From: JAPULR01 sp963665075
Lineage (GTDB): Bacteria > Chloroflexota > Dehalococcoidia > Lucifugimonadales > GCA-2712585
Assembly: GCA_963665075.1 (NCBI GenBank)
Contig: OY762063.1
Span: 744,001-808,000, forward strand
Direction: 5' to 3'
DNA length: 64,000 nucleotides
Part shown: positions 25,366-34,048 of the stretch, piece by piece
How the letters are laid out: every line of letters begins with the position of its first letter
Numbering within the stretch: position 1 is the stretch's first letter
Made by a program: the position numbers and the translations under genes
The notes under the pieces: generated by a model
The model's input: only the letters and a program-made list of their open reading frames with translations
What the model was told of the DNA's origin: nothing
Databases searched by the model: none

Positions 25366-27333
25366 CTACTGATACACGGGCACCGTGTACTCGTGATGCC
25401 TCGACGGTCCCATGTGCAGGTGCCGCCCCTCGTAGGATCTGACTACCTCAGGATTGACCACAACCTGTCCATACACCCAGAACAGCGGGATGATCAGGTG
25501 GTTCTCGCGCGCCCATTCCGTCGCCTCTATCTCGATGGCGCGGAGAGTCTCCCAGTCACTCACGGACTCCAGCCGGTCGACGAAATCGTAGATCTCGTCG
25601 TGCATCTGCCACTCCTGCCGCCATCTCACGTTGTTCCTGAAGTGGTTGACCAAGCCGCCCGTAGTTGGCGGGCCAAACCTCGTCTGATGGACTCCTCTGG
25701 CGTGCTCGCGGTTTCTCGCCTTCGAAGTCATCTGCGCCGTGTTGATCGGAATCAGATTCACGTCGATGCCGACTTGTTCGAAGTATTGGGCTATGACCTC
25801 CGCCGTTTCGCCTATCTCAGGGAGACCCGTCAGCGGAGGCGTAACGTGAAGTTCAATCTCGAAGCCGTTCGGATAGCCTGCGTTGACTATCAGTTCCCGC
25901 GCCCTGTCCGGGTCGTAAGCGTAGGGTTCCCAGTTCGGGTTGGCGTGAGGCCACCACGGCGGGAACGCCCAGTGGGTGGTGACGATGCCCTGGTTGCCAA
26001 AGAACGACTTGTTCAACTCGTCCCGGTCGATGGCCAGGTTCAGCGCCTCTCGAACGTCCTTCACCCGTAGCGGGCTTTCCTCGTCTATCTCATAGCGCCC
26101 CGGGGGACACATCCGGTTCTCGTCAGGCTTCACGTCATTTCCGGGCGGGCAATTGCCGTAGCCGTCGGGACGCGTGGCTGAGAACATGCCGCCGATGAAC
26201 ATGAACGTGTAGAAGGCCGGCACTGTGCTGTTCTGCACCTGGAACCCTCTCGATATCGCCTGCTCGTGAAGGCTCCTGGCGATGCTCACTATGTCCGCCT
26301 CTTTGGTGTAGAGCATCGCGGTGCGCGTCGCCTCTTCCGTCACGTAGAAGAACTGCAACTCGTGGAACTCAGGCGTCTTCCTGTAGTGGTCTTCCACCCT
26401 TTCCAACGTCAGTCCCTGGTTGATGGCGAAGTCAACGTATGTGAAGGGGCCCGTGCCGATGGGATCGGCTATGTAAGCGTCCTCGCCAACGTCATTGTAA
26501 TAGTCTTCGCTGGCCACCCCGCGCCGGTCGTCCGTGCTCCAGTAGCCCCAGGTCAGGTTGGGACTGTTGAGCTTCCACACGAACTCGTGGTCGCTGATCT
26601 TCTCGAAGTGCTCGTCGTCAAACGTGGAGAACGGCCCAACCGCTCCGGGGAAGCTCGCCTGCCACGGCGGGAAGTTGTTCACCATGTACGAGAATTTCAC
26701 GTCATCCACGGTAAACTCGTAACCCGTGGGCTGCTTATTCTGGTAGAAGGGAACCCCCTCGTGCAGCTTGAACTTCCAGTCCTGGGCGTTGTTGCTTACC
26801 TCCCAGCTTTCCGCCAGGTAGCCTACCCACTGCTCGCTGAAGCGGTCGATGTGCAGCATGCCCTCATACAGGTTGCAGAGAGGCCCCTGCGCGCTCTGCC
26901 AGCCTGCCAACTGCCACTTCGTTGTCGCCTGAACGCCCGGAGGCGCCATCGAAACTCGCAGTCGCGGCTGCACCGGTTCCGCAGACGGAGCCGCTGTGGG
27001 CGCTTCCGTCGGCGCCGCCGTAGCTTGCGGAATCCTGACTCGGTCCTGCGTCGGAGCCGCCGTAACGGGTGCGGCTGTTGCCGGAGCCGCCGTTGCGGGC
27101 GCGGCTGTTGGCCTTGGCGCTGCGGTTGCCGGAGCCGCCGTTGCCGGGGCCGCCGTCGGCGGGGGCGTTGGGGCCGGAGCCGCAGGCGTCGGAGCCGGAG
27201 CCGCCGGAACTGCCGTCGCGGGCGCTTCCGTCTCCTCTTCCCCGCCGCACGCCACAATCACCAGCAACAGGCCTGCCATCAGTGCCAGCATTCCTAGCAA
27301 TTTCCAGGTTGCGGGTCGCCATCCTCTACTCAT
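25366..27333 (-). CDS. Solute-binding lipoprotein, family 5 (SBP 2)
   Basis: 655 residues. The lipobox LLVIVAC places the lipidated Cys at 29. A low-complexity linker of about 85 residues made of ATAAP-type repeats tethers the domain to the membrane. The mature domain has VGYLAESWEVSNNAQDWKFKLHEGVPFY, then VKDVREALNLAIDRDELNKSF, and ends SRHHEYTVPVYQ. An internal loop with paired cysteines (NCPPGNDVKPDENRMCPPG) is shared with SBP 3 and SBP 4 in modified form. The ATG at 27333 matches the position used in the paralogues; seven more residues are possible. It has its own promoter and terminator, so it is monocistronic. Confidence 0.92.
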   Translation of the reverse strand: MSRGWRPATWKLLGMLALMAGLLLVIVACGGEEETEAPATAVPAAPAPTPAAPAPTPPPTAAPATAAPATAAPRPTAAPATAAPATAAPVTAAPTQDRVRIPQATAAPTEAPTAAPSAEPVQPRLRVSMAPPGVQATTKWQLAGWQSAQGPLCNLYEGMLHIDRFSEQWVGYLAESWEVSNNAQDWKFKLHEGVPFYQNKQPTGYEFTVDDVKFSYMVNNFPPWQASFPGAVGPFSTFDDEHFEKISDHEFVWKLNSPNLTWGYWSTDDRRGVASEDYYNDVGEDAYIADPIGTGPFTYVDFAINQGLTLERVEDHYRKTPEFHELQFFYVTEEATRTAMLYTKEADIVSIARSLHEQAISRGFQVQNSTVPAFYTFMFIGGMFSATRPDGYGNCPPGNDVKPDENRMCPPGRYEIDEESPLRVKDVREALNLAIDRDELNKSFFGNQGIVTTHWAFPPWWPHANPNWEPYAYDPDRARELIVNAGYPNGFEIELHVTPPLTGLPEIGETAEVIAQYFEQVGIDVNLIPINTAQMTSKARNREHARGVHQTRFGPPTTGGLVNHFRNNVRWRQEWQMHDEIYDFVDRLESVSDWETLRAIEIEATEWARENHLIIPLFWVYGQVVVNPEVVRSYEGRHLHMGPSRHHEYTVPVYQ

Positions 27334-27391
27334 AAATACCCCCAACGCACCCATTTTAGGCTCGAATCAAGCCGTGTGCGATTCACCGCAT

Positions 27392-27418
27392 ACTATAGCA
27401 ACTGAAAAAGCATGTCAA
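27392..27418 (-). promoter_or_regulatory. Promoter of SBP 2
   Basis: Minus strand TTGACA (27413-27418), 15-base spacer, TATAGT (27392-27397) and then TATGCGGTGAA, the same architecture as SBP 1. Confidence 0.7.
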
Positions 27419-27730
27419 CAACGCAAACTCAAAAGGCGAAACGCAGTTTCCCCGCCCGTATGCGCCCCTTTCGTCAACCAAAGCCCATAGCCCGTCGAAT
27501 TCGCATACCGCGCTGATGGTTTAACCTGCTAATTTGAAGGATAACGAAAATACCCCTTCCTAGAGGCAGGTTTCAAACCCGCCCTGACCCCATCTTGCTC
27601 CCGCGGAAGCGGGAGCCTATCTCCTCTTACCCCTTCCCCCTTGATGGGGGAAGATTGAGATGGGGGTGATTCCGGTAGAATTGACGAGCATTTGGCAGTT
27701 ACGAAAAATCCCCTCCCTCGCCGATTGAAC
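27419..27730. repeat. Repeat cluster between SBP 2 and SBP 3
   Basis: No gene is seen. A CTCCC-type A hairpin (27595-27618), a C hairpin (27633-27670) and a MITE right-end sequence (about 27672-27712). Confidence 0.65.
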
Positions 27731-27769
27731 AAAAAGGAACAGCCGCCCTCGCGTGGAGGGCGGCTGTTC
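27731..27769 (-). terminator. Rho-independent terminator of SBP 3
   Basis: 14-bp stem GAACAGCCGCCCTC (27737-27750) with its complement (27756-27769), followed on the minus strand by TTTTT. Confidence 0.85.
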
Positions 27770-27797
27770 ACCGGTTCGCTAACCTTGAAGGGCCGAC

Positions 27798-29759
27798 CTA
27801 CTTATACACGGGCACCGTGTACTCGTGATGCCTCGACGGTCCCATGTGCAGGTGCCTCGACTCGTAGGACGCTACTATGTCAGGGTTCACCACAACCTGC
27901 CCGACCAGCCAGTACAGCGGGATCATCAGGTGATTGTCCCGCGCCCAGTTGGCCGCCTCAATCTCGATGGCGTCCAGTTCCGGCCAGCTGCTCGCTGCTT
28001 CCAACCTGTTTACGAAGTCGTAGATCTCATCGTGCTGCTGCCACTCTTGCCGCCAGTTGACGTTGTTCTTGAAGTGGCGTACCAGCTGACCGCGGCCGGG
28101 TGGACCGAATCGGGTCTGGATCACGCCCCGGGAGTGTTCCCGGTTCCTCGGAATCGACGACTGCTGCGCCGTGTTAATCGGCTTGAGCGTTACCTCAAGA
28201 CCAACCGACTCGAAGTACTGCGCGACGACCTCTGCCATTTCGCCTATCTCCGGCAGTCCCGTAATCGGGGGTGGCACGTATACGTCCATCTCAAACCCGT
28301 TCGGGTATCCCGCTTCCGTAATCAACTGCCTGGCCCGGTCAGGGTCGAAGTCGTAAGGAGCCCAGGACGGGTCACCGTGCGTCCACCACGGCGGGAACGC
28401 CCAGTGGGTGGTCTTCAAAGCCGTACCGTCGAAGAAGACGTCATTCATCTGGTCGCGGTCGATGGCCAGGTTCAGCGCCTCACGCACAAGTACGTTGCGC
28501 ATCGGGCTCTCCTCGTCAATCTCGTACCTGCCCGCGGGACACATCTGGTTTTCGTCAGGCTTTATTTCGTCCCCAGGCGGGCACTTCGAATAACCGTCGG
28601 GCCGGGTGGCGGAGAACATCCCGCCGATGAACATGAAGGTGTAAGAACTCGGCGTGGTGCTGTTCACCACCCGGAAGCCCTCCGCCGTAGCCTGACCATG
28701 CAGCGACCTGGCTATGCTGACGATGTCAGCCTCTTTCGTGAAAAGCATCGCCATTCGGGTGGCTTCCTCAATCACGTAGAAGAACTGAACCTCGTGGAAC
28801 ATCGGCGTCTGACGATAGTGGTCCTCAACCCTCTCCACAATCAAACCCTGGTTCAACTCAAACCAGCTGAAGGTGAACGGGCCGTTTCCGATGGGATCCG
28901 CAATGTATCCCTCCTCGCCAACGTCGTCCCAGTACGCCTTGCTGGCAACGCCGCGCCGGTCGTCGGAACTCCAGTAGCCCCACGTCAGGTCCGGCTTGTC
29001 CAGCTTCCAAACGAACTCGTAGTCGCTCTTGATGTCGAAGTGACGCGGGTCCGGCGTAGACTGCGCCGCCAAGCCCGGAATCCCAGCCTGGTATGGCGGG
29101 AAGAAGTTGATCTCGAAGGAGTGGATTACGTCTTCGACCGTCATCGTGTACTCGGTCGGCTGCTTGTTCCTGTAGAAGGGAATGCCCTCCTTCAGCTTGA
29201 AAGTCCACTCCGTTGCGCCCGCGCCAATCTCCCAGCTCTCCGCCAGGTAAGGCACGTAGCTCTCATCGTACCTGTCAAGGTGAATCAGCGTGTCATACAT
29301 CGTGTAAAGCGGGCCTTGCGCGCTCTGCCAGCCGGCCAGCTTCCAGTGCGTGGTCGCCTGCACGCCCGGCGGCGACATGGATACCCTTAGGCGCGGCTGC
29401 ACCGGTTCCTGAGGAGCCGCCACCGTCGGCGCCGCCGTCGGCATCGCCGTAGCTTGGGGAATCCTGATTCGCTCCTGCGTGGGCGCGGCTGTCGCGGGCG
29501 CTGCCGTCGCCGGGGCCGCTGTTGCCGGAGCCGCCGTCGGCCTGGGCGCCGCCGTCGCGGGCGCAGCCGTTGCCGGAGCCGCCGTCGGTTGCGGCGTCGG
29601 CTGCGGCGCCTGCGTCGGTGCCGGCGCCGCCGTCGGCGCCGCCGTTGCCGCCGGCGTTTCTTCGTCGCCGCCGCAGGCCACTATCACCATCGCCATCAGC
29701 GCGACTATCGACAGCAGACCGAGCGTCTGCCATCTTCGTAGCCACTTTGCAGACTTCAT
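27798..29759 (-). CDS. Solute-binding lipoprotein, family 5 (SBP 3)
   Basis: 653 residues, clearly a duplicate of SBP 4 and SBP 2. Signal peptide MKSAKWLRRWQTLGLL... with lipobox MVIVAC (Cys29); the WLRRWQT start is shared with SBP 4. An Ala/Pro/Thr linker follows (about residues 35-110). The SBP_bac_5 domain shows PYLAESWEIGAGATEWTFKLKEG, the Cys pair loop KCPPGDEIKPDENQMCPAG, VREALNLAIDRDQMND and the end SRHHEYTVPVYK. CAGGAGGTG precedes the ATG by 6 bases. The 5' leader contains a hairpin conserved with SBP 4. The ligand is unknown. Confidence 0.92.
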   Translation of the reverse strand: MKSAKWLRRWQTLGLLSIVALMAMVIVACGGDEETPAATAAPTAAPAPTQAPQPTPQPTAAPATAAPATAAPRPTAAPATAAPATAAPATAAPTQERIRIPQATAMPTAAPTVAAPQEPVQPRLRVSMSPPGVQATTHWKLAGWQSAQGPLYTMYDTLIHLDRYDESYVPYLAESWEIGAGATEWTFKLKEGIPFYRNKQPTEYTMTVEDVIHSFEINFFPPYQAGIPGLAAQSTPDPRHFDIKSDYEFVWKLDKPDLTWGYWSSDDRRGVASKAYWDDVGEEGYIADPIGNGPFTFSWFELNQGLIVERVEDHYRQTPMFHEVQFFYVIEEATRMAMLFTKEADIVSIARSLHGQATAEGFRVVNSTTPSSYTFMFIGGMFSATRPDGYSKCPPGDEIKPDENQMCPAGRYEIDEESPMRNVLVREALNLAIDRDQMNDVFFDGTALKTTHWAFPPWWTHGDPSWAPYDFDPDRARQLITEAGYPNGFEMDVYVPPPITGLPEIGEMAEVVAQYFESVGLEVTLKPINTAQQSSIPRNREHSRGVIQTRFGPPGRGQLVRHFKNNVNWRQEWQQHDEIYDFVNRLEAASSWPELDAIEIEAANWARDNHLMIPLYWLVGQVVVNPDIVASYESRHLHMGPSRHHEYTVPVYK

Positions 29760-29790
29760 CTATTCACCTCCTGGAGCTTTCCAAAATACG

Positions 29791-29871
29791 CACTGCCCTC
29801 AAGCAAGCTGAACCGCCCGCTTCAAAGCAGTGATTTCGATGCATCCTAGACTAGCGGCGTAACCTTGTCAA
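29791..29871 (-). promoter_or_regulatory. Promoter and conserved leader hairpin of SBP 3
   Basis: Minus strand TTGACA (29866-29871), 17-base spacer, TAGGAT (29843-29848). The leader continues TCTAGGATGCATC and forms a hairpin with arms CACTGC (29827-29832) and GCAGTG (29791-29796), conserved at SBP 4. Confidence 0.6.
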
Positions 29872-30460
29872 TACCGATTGACCAACCTCAAAGGAATCCC
29901 GCAATCCCGACCCTCCCATCGCTCCCGCCGAAAGAGACCCTTCCATAACCATCATACGAAACATCCCACCCTCATTCCTCCAACATCCTCCCTCATTCCC
30001 ACAACATCTCTCCCTCATTCCTCCAACATCCTCCCTCATTCCCACAACATCCCACCCTCATTCCCACAACATCCCACCCTCATTCCTCCAACATCCTCCC
30101 TCATTCCCACAACATCCTCCCTCATTCCCACAACATCCCACCCTCATTCCTCCAACATCCTCCCTCATTCCCACAACATCCTCCCTCATTCCCACAACAT
30201 CCCTCACTCATTCCTCCAACATCCTCCCTCATTCCCACAACATCCTCCCTCATTCCCACAACATCCCTCACTCATTCCTCCAACATCCTCCCTCATTCCC
30301 ACAACATCCTCCCTCATTCCCACAACATCCTCTGCCATTCCCGCCACCCCACTCGTCATTCCCGCGAAGGCGGGAATCCAGGGGCGGGGCCTTATCTATG
30401 AAAACGACGCTTCTTCTACGCAATGCTCATGTGAATCAGCAGTCATGCAAAAGTCTCCCA
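29872..30460. repeat. Minisatellite and repeat region between SBP 3 and SBP 4
   Basis: No gene. After a degenerate MITE left end (about 29934-29952), 29961-30354 is a tandem array of 21-22 bp units of the type CCTCCCTCATTCCCACAACAT, with CCCACA and CCTCCA alternatives. It is followed by GCCATTCCCGCCACC units and one intact family A hairpin (30354-30379), then a MITE right-end sequence (about 30400-30460). Confidence 0.85.
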
Positions 30461-30466
30461 CAATAA

Positions 30467-30497
30467 GAACAGCCGCCCCCTTGTCGAGGGCGGCTGT
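30467..30497 (-). terminator. Probable terminator of SBP 4
   Basis: 10-bp stem ACAGCCGCCC (30469-30478) with GGGCGGCTGT (30488-30497); the following minus-strand tract TTCTTATTG is a weak T run. The position and stem resemble the SBP 3 terminator. Confidence 0.6.
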
Positions 30498-30527
30498 CCC
30501 TGGATTCGCTATGCCTTCAGCGTGGAT

Positions 30528-32519
30528 CTACTTGTACACCGGCACCGTGAACTCGTGATGCCTCGTCGGGCCCATGTGGATGTGCCGCGACTCGTAGGAC
30601 TCAACCGTCTGCGGGTTGTACACCACCTGGCCGACCAGCCAGAACAGCGGAATCATCAAGTGCTGCTCGTATGTCCACTGCGTCGCTTCCACTTCCAACT
30701 GTTGCAGGTGTTCCCAGCTTGTGGCCGCTTCCATCTTGTCGATGAATTCGTACACCTCTGGATGCCCCTGCCATTCCTGACGCCAGTCAACGTTGTTCCT
30801 GAAGTCGCCTGTTACTCGGCCTGGAGTCGGAGCGCCCCAGCGAGAGGGTATGACCCCCCGGGTATGCTCGCGGTTCCTGATTAGAGGAGCAAACTGGGCC
30901 CTGTCGACCGACTTCAACTCTGCATCGACGCCTACGTTTGCAAAGTACGACACCAAAGCCTCCATGATGTCGCCGATTTCCGGCAGGCTCGGAAACGCGC
31001 TGGGCGTAAAGATCTGCATCGTAAACCCATCGGCATAGCCGGCCTCGGCCAAAAGCGCACGCGCCCGGTCCGGGTCAAAGTCGTATGGAAGCCAATGGTC
31101 CTGATGATAGGGCCACGACTGGGGGAAATTGAACAGGGTCTGCTTAACTGCCGCGCCCTTGAAGAACACCTCGTTTATCTCATCCCGGTTGATGGCCAGG
31201 TTGAGAGCTTCCCTCACCTTTACGTCGCGCATCGGACTCTCTACGTCAATTTCATACCTTCCGGCCGGACATTGGCCCCTATACGCAGGGGCGCCAGGGT
31301 AAGGGGCTTCGGGCTCAACGTCGGTTCCAGGCGGGCATCTCTTGTAGCCGTCAACCCCTGTCTCGCTGAACATGCCGCCAATGAACATGAAGAAGCGGGC
31401 GCTGGCCGTCGTGCTGAATGCAACTGCATAACCCCTGGCTATGGCCTGCTCGTGAAGCGCCTGGGACATTTCGGAAATGTCCGTCTCGTTCGTGTACATC
31501 ATCGCCGACCGGGTGGCCTCTTCTCCCACGTAGAAGAACTCAAGCTCATGGAATAGCGGCGTCTGCCGGTAGTGGTCTTGCACCCTCTCCATGGAGATCC
31601 CCTGGTTGAGTTCGAAGTCCAGGAAAGTGAACGGTCCGGTCCCAATTGGGTCCTCTATGTAGCCGTCCCAACCAACGGCGTCGAAGTGCTGCTTGCTGAT
31701 AACGCCGCGCCTGTCGTCAGAGTTAATCGTCTGACCCCAGACCCAGTTGGGCTGGTCCAGCTTCCAGATGAACTCGTGGTCGCTGATGATGTCAAAATGC
31801 CTTGCGTCCGCGGTGCTGTAGTCAATCACCGAACCGTTGTCGGCCTCCTGGTAGGGAGCGAAGTTGTTGACGTCATACGAGTGAATCACGTCGGCAACCG
31901 TCATCGTGTATTCCGATGGCTGACCACCCCTGTAGAAGGGTACGTTTTCATGCAGCACGAACCGCCAATTTCGCGCGTCGGAGCTGATTTCCCAGCTTTT
32001 CGCCAGGTATCCCTCCAACGCCTCCGTGTACCGCTCGTTGTGCAGGAGGGTATCGAACATCCCTGTCATCGGACCCTGAGGACTCTGAAGCGCCCCAATT
32101 GCAAACTGAACAGTGGTCTGCGAAATCGGTGGCGCAATCGCTACCCTCAGCCGTGGCTGCACCGGTACCCGTTCCGCCTCAGCCGTCGGCGGCATGGTTG
32201 GCGCCGGCGTCGCCGTTACCGGAGGAACAAAAATAATCCTCGTCGGCGCGGGTGCGGCTGTTGGCGCGGGCGCCTGCGTTGCCGTAGGTGCGGGCGCCTG
32301 CGTCGGCGTGGGCGCGGGCGGCTGCGTTGGAGCCGCCGTCGGAACCGGCGTCGGAGCCGGAGCCACGGGCGTCGGGGCCGGAGCCGCCGTCGGAACCGGC
32401 GTCGGAGCCGGCGTTTCTTCGTCGTCGCCGCCGCAGGCGACTATCACCATCGCCATCAGCGCGACCAGAGACAGCGCGACAACCGTCTGCCATCTCCTGA
32501 TCCACATTGGAGTCTTCAC
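30528..32519 (-). CDS. Solute-binding lipoprotein, family 5 (SBP 4)
   Basis: 663 residues. The start is GTG at 32519 with TAGGAGG 7 bases upstream. Signal MKTPMWIRRWQTVVAL... with lipobox MVIVAC (Cys29). The linker alternates APTPV, APAPT and TQAPAP units. The binding domain shows LEGYLAKSWEISSDARNWRFVLHENVPFY, a longer Cys loop (RCPPGTDVEPEAPYPG...QCPAG), VKVREALNLAINRDEINEVF and the end TRHHEFTVPVYK. Close similarity to SBP 3 including the leader points to a recent tandem duplication. No ABC partner is nearby. Confidence 0.92.
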   Translation of the reverse strand: MKTPMWIRRWQTVVALSLVALMAMVIVACGGDDEETPAPTPVPTAAPAPTPVAPAPTPVPTAAPTQPPAPTPTQAPAPTATQAPAPTAAPAPTRIIFVPPVTATPAPTMPPTAEAERVPVQPRLRVAIAPPISQTTVQFAIGALQSPQGPMTGMFDTLLHNERYTEALEGYLAKSWEISSDARNWRFVLHENVPFYRGGQPSEYTMTVADVIHSYDVNNFAPYQEADNGSVIDYSTADARHFDIISDHEFIWKLDQPNWVWGQTINSDDRRGVISKQHFDAVGWDGYIEDPIGTGPFTFLDFELNQGISMERVQDHYRQTPLFHELEFFYVGEEATRSAMMYTNETDISEMSQALHEQAIARGYAVAFSTTASARFFMFIGGMFSETGVDGYKRCPPGTDVEPEAPYPGAPAYRGQCPAGRYEIDVESPMRDVKVREALNLAINRDEINEVFFKGAAVKQTLFNFPQSWPYHQDHWLPYDFDPDRARALLAEAGYADGFTMQIFTPSAFPSLPEIGDIMEALVSYFANVGVDAELKSVDRAQFAPLIRNREHTRGVIPSRWGAPTPGRVTGDFRNNVDWRQEWQGHPEVYEFIDKMEAATSWEHLQQLEVEATQWTYEQHLMIPLFWLVGQVVYNPQTVESYESRHIHMGPTRHHEFTVPVYK

Positions 32520-32552
32520 GTTTCGGACCTCCTAAGTTTCTTGCAAAATTCG

Positions 32553-32634
32553 CACTGCCGGCAAGCAGACTGAATAGCCCTCTCGAAAGCAGTGGTTCAG
32601 ATGCATCCTAGACTAATTGACTGGAAATTGTCAA
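32553..32634 (-). promoter_or_regulatory. Promoter and conserved leader hairpin of SBP 4
   Basis: Minus strand TTGACA (32629-32634), 18-base spacer, TAGGAT (32605-32610). The leader shares TCTAGGATGCATC and the hairpin arms CACTGC (32589-32594) and GCAGTG (32553-32558) with SBP 3. Confidence 0.6.
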
Positions 32635-32663
32635 TAGCAGATTAAAGACCGGCCGGCTCCGCC

Positions 32664-33473
32664 TTAATCCAGCAACCCCTTCTCCCGAGCCACCGCCCTT
32701 CCCCCTTCCAGAAACGCCGACGCCGCCGACTGCAACGCCCCCCGTGGCGAAAACGCGAACGCCCTAAACCCCTTCTCCAACGCCGCCGGCATATCCCCCA
32801 CCGACGCCGGAATGAACACCGTCTTCCCCGCCGCCACCGACGCCTCCCGGATCTTCTCCGTCAACGCGTCCACCTCATCCTGCGGCGGCCACCCCATCGA
32901 ATGCGCCAGGTCGCCGGGGCCTATCCCAATGAAGTCCAACGCCGGAATCGCCAGAATCTCCCCCATCTCGTTAACGGCCCTGATGTCCTCAATCGTGCAC
33001 CCGACGATAGTCTCCTCGTTTATCCCATGCGTCCACCCTATCATCTGCGGATTCGAACCCTCCGGCGCGTTCACGTCCCGCCCGAAACTCCCCGCCCGTC
33101 CCCCGTGATACACCGTCCGATTCCCCTCAGGATGAAACTTCGCCGCGTCCAACACCGCCCGCACGTCGGCCAGCGAAGTCACCCGCGTCGCCAGAATCCC
33201 CCCCGCGCCCGCATTCAACAGCCTCAAAATCAACCGCGGGTCAAGCGGCGTCCTGAAAATCGTATCCATCCCTCCCAGATCCGCCGCCCGAATCAAGTCC
33301 TCCAGACGCGCCGCGTCAAACAAATCGTTCTCCAACACCACGTCCAGATAATCAAACCCCAACAACCCGAGCATCTCCGCCATCGCGGGCGTGACCTCCG
33401 GCGCGCCAACCGTCGCCCCGAACACCACCTGCCCCGCCTTCATCTTCCGCTTGGTTTTATTGATGCGAACCAC
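32664..33473 (-). CDS. HpcH/HpaI aldolase/citrate lyase family protein
   Basis: 269 residues, TIM-barrel class II (metal) aldolase fold that usually splits 2-keto-3-deoxy acids to pyruvate. GAGGILATRVTSLADV, the metal-side Glu region (GCTIEDIRAVN) and FIGIGPGDLAHSMG with the metal Asp are recognisable. The catalytic DxEH(A/G)P motif reads DVVLENDLFD, with Asn where the conserved His is expected, so ordinary aldolase activity is doubtful. GTG at 33473 has AGGAGG 5 bases upstream. It is flanked by an SBP gene and an amidohydrolase, each with its own signals. Confidence 0.85.
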   Translation of the reverse strand: MVRINKTKRKMKAGQVVFGATVGAPEVTPAMAEMLGLLGFDYLDVVLENDLFDAARLEDLIRAADLGGMDTIFRTPLDPRLILRLLNAGAGGILATRVTSLADVRAVLDAAKFHPEGNRTVYHGGRAGSFGRDVNAPEGSNPQMIGWTHGINEETIVGCTIEDIRAVNEMGEILAIPALDFIGIGPGDLAHSMGWPPQDEVDALTEKIREASVAAGKTVFIPASVGDMPAALEKGFRAFAFSPRGALQSAASAFLEGGRAVAREKGLLD

Positions 33474-34048
33474 TACCTCCTCCTTTCATACCTCACGCCA
33501 AGATGTAGGGGCGATTGGCGAATCGCTCTCCCCCAACCACTCACCCTTGATTCCCCTCTCCGCTCACCCTGAGCCTGTCGAAGGGTCGAGCGCCCCGTCC
33601 CATCCGTCATTCCCGCGTAGGCGGGAATCCATTCCCCCTCTCCATTGTGGGAGAGGGCTGGGGTGAGGGTACGCCTCCCATCTCCCCGCTCACCCTGAGC
33701 CTGTCCTGAGCTTGTCGAAGGGCCTGTCGAAGGGTCGAGCGCCCCGTCCCATCCGTCATTCCCGCGTAGGCGGGAATCCATTCCCATCCACAATCTTTTG
33801 TTCCCACGAACGCGGGAATCCATTCTTCTCCCTTCCCCCTTGACGGGGGAAGGTTAGGATGGGGGTGACTCCCCCTACCCCACATGTCATTCTGAGCGGA
33901 GCGAAGAATCTAGCCGCTCACCCTGAGCCTGTCCTGAGCTTGTCGAAGGGTCGAGCGCCCCGTCCCATCCGTCATTCCCGCGTAAGCCGGAATCCAGTTC
34001 CCTCCCTTCCCCCTTGACGGGGGAAGGTTAGGATGGGGGTGACTCCCC
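33474..34048. repeat. 575-bp dense repeat cluster
   Basis: No gene. In order: family D (33503-33528), B (33561-33592), A (33604-33630), C variant (33640-33668), expanded B (33685-33742), A (33755-33781), degenerate A (33800-33822), C (33829-33866), F (33885-33912), B (33915-33962), A with one GCCGG arm (33970-33994) and C (34008-34045). All in + orientation. Confidence 0.85.

Noticed and set aside
29878..30558. 226-codon open frame over the minisatellite
   Set aside because: It is only a translation of 21-22 bp tandem units; no start signals and no non-repeat content.
33045..33062. tRNA-like T-arm sequence GATTCGAACCC
   Set aside because: It lies within the aldolase coding sequence and no cloverleaf can be formed around it.
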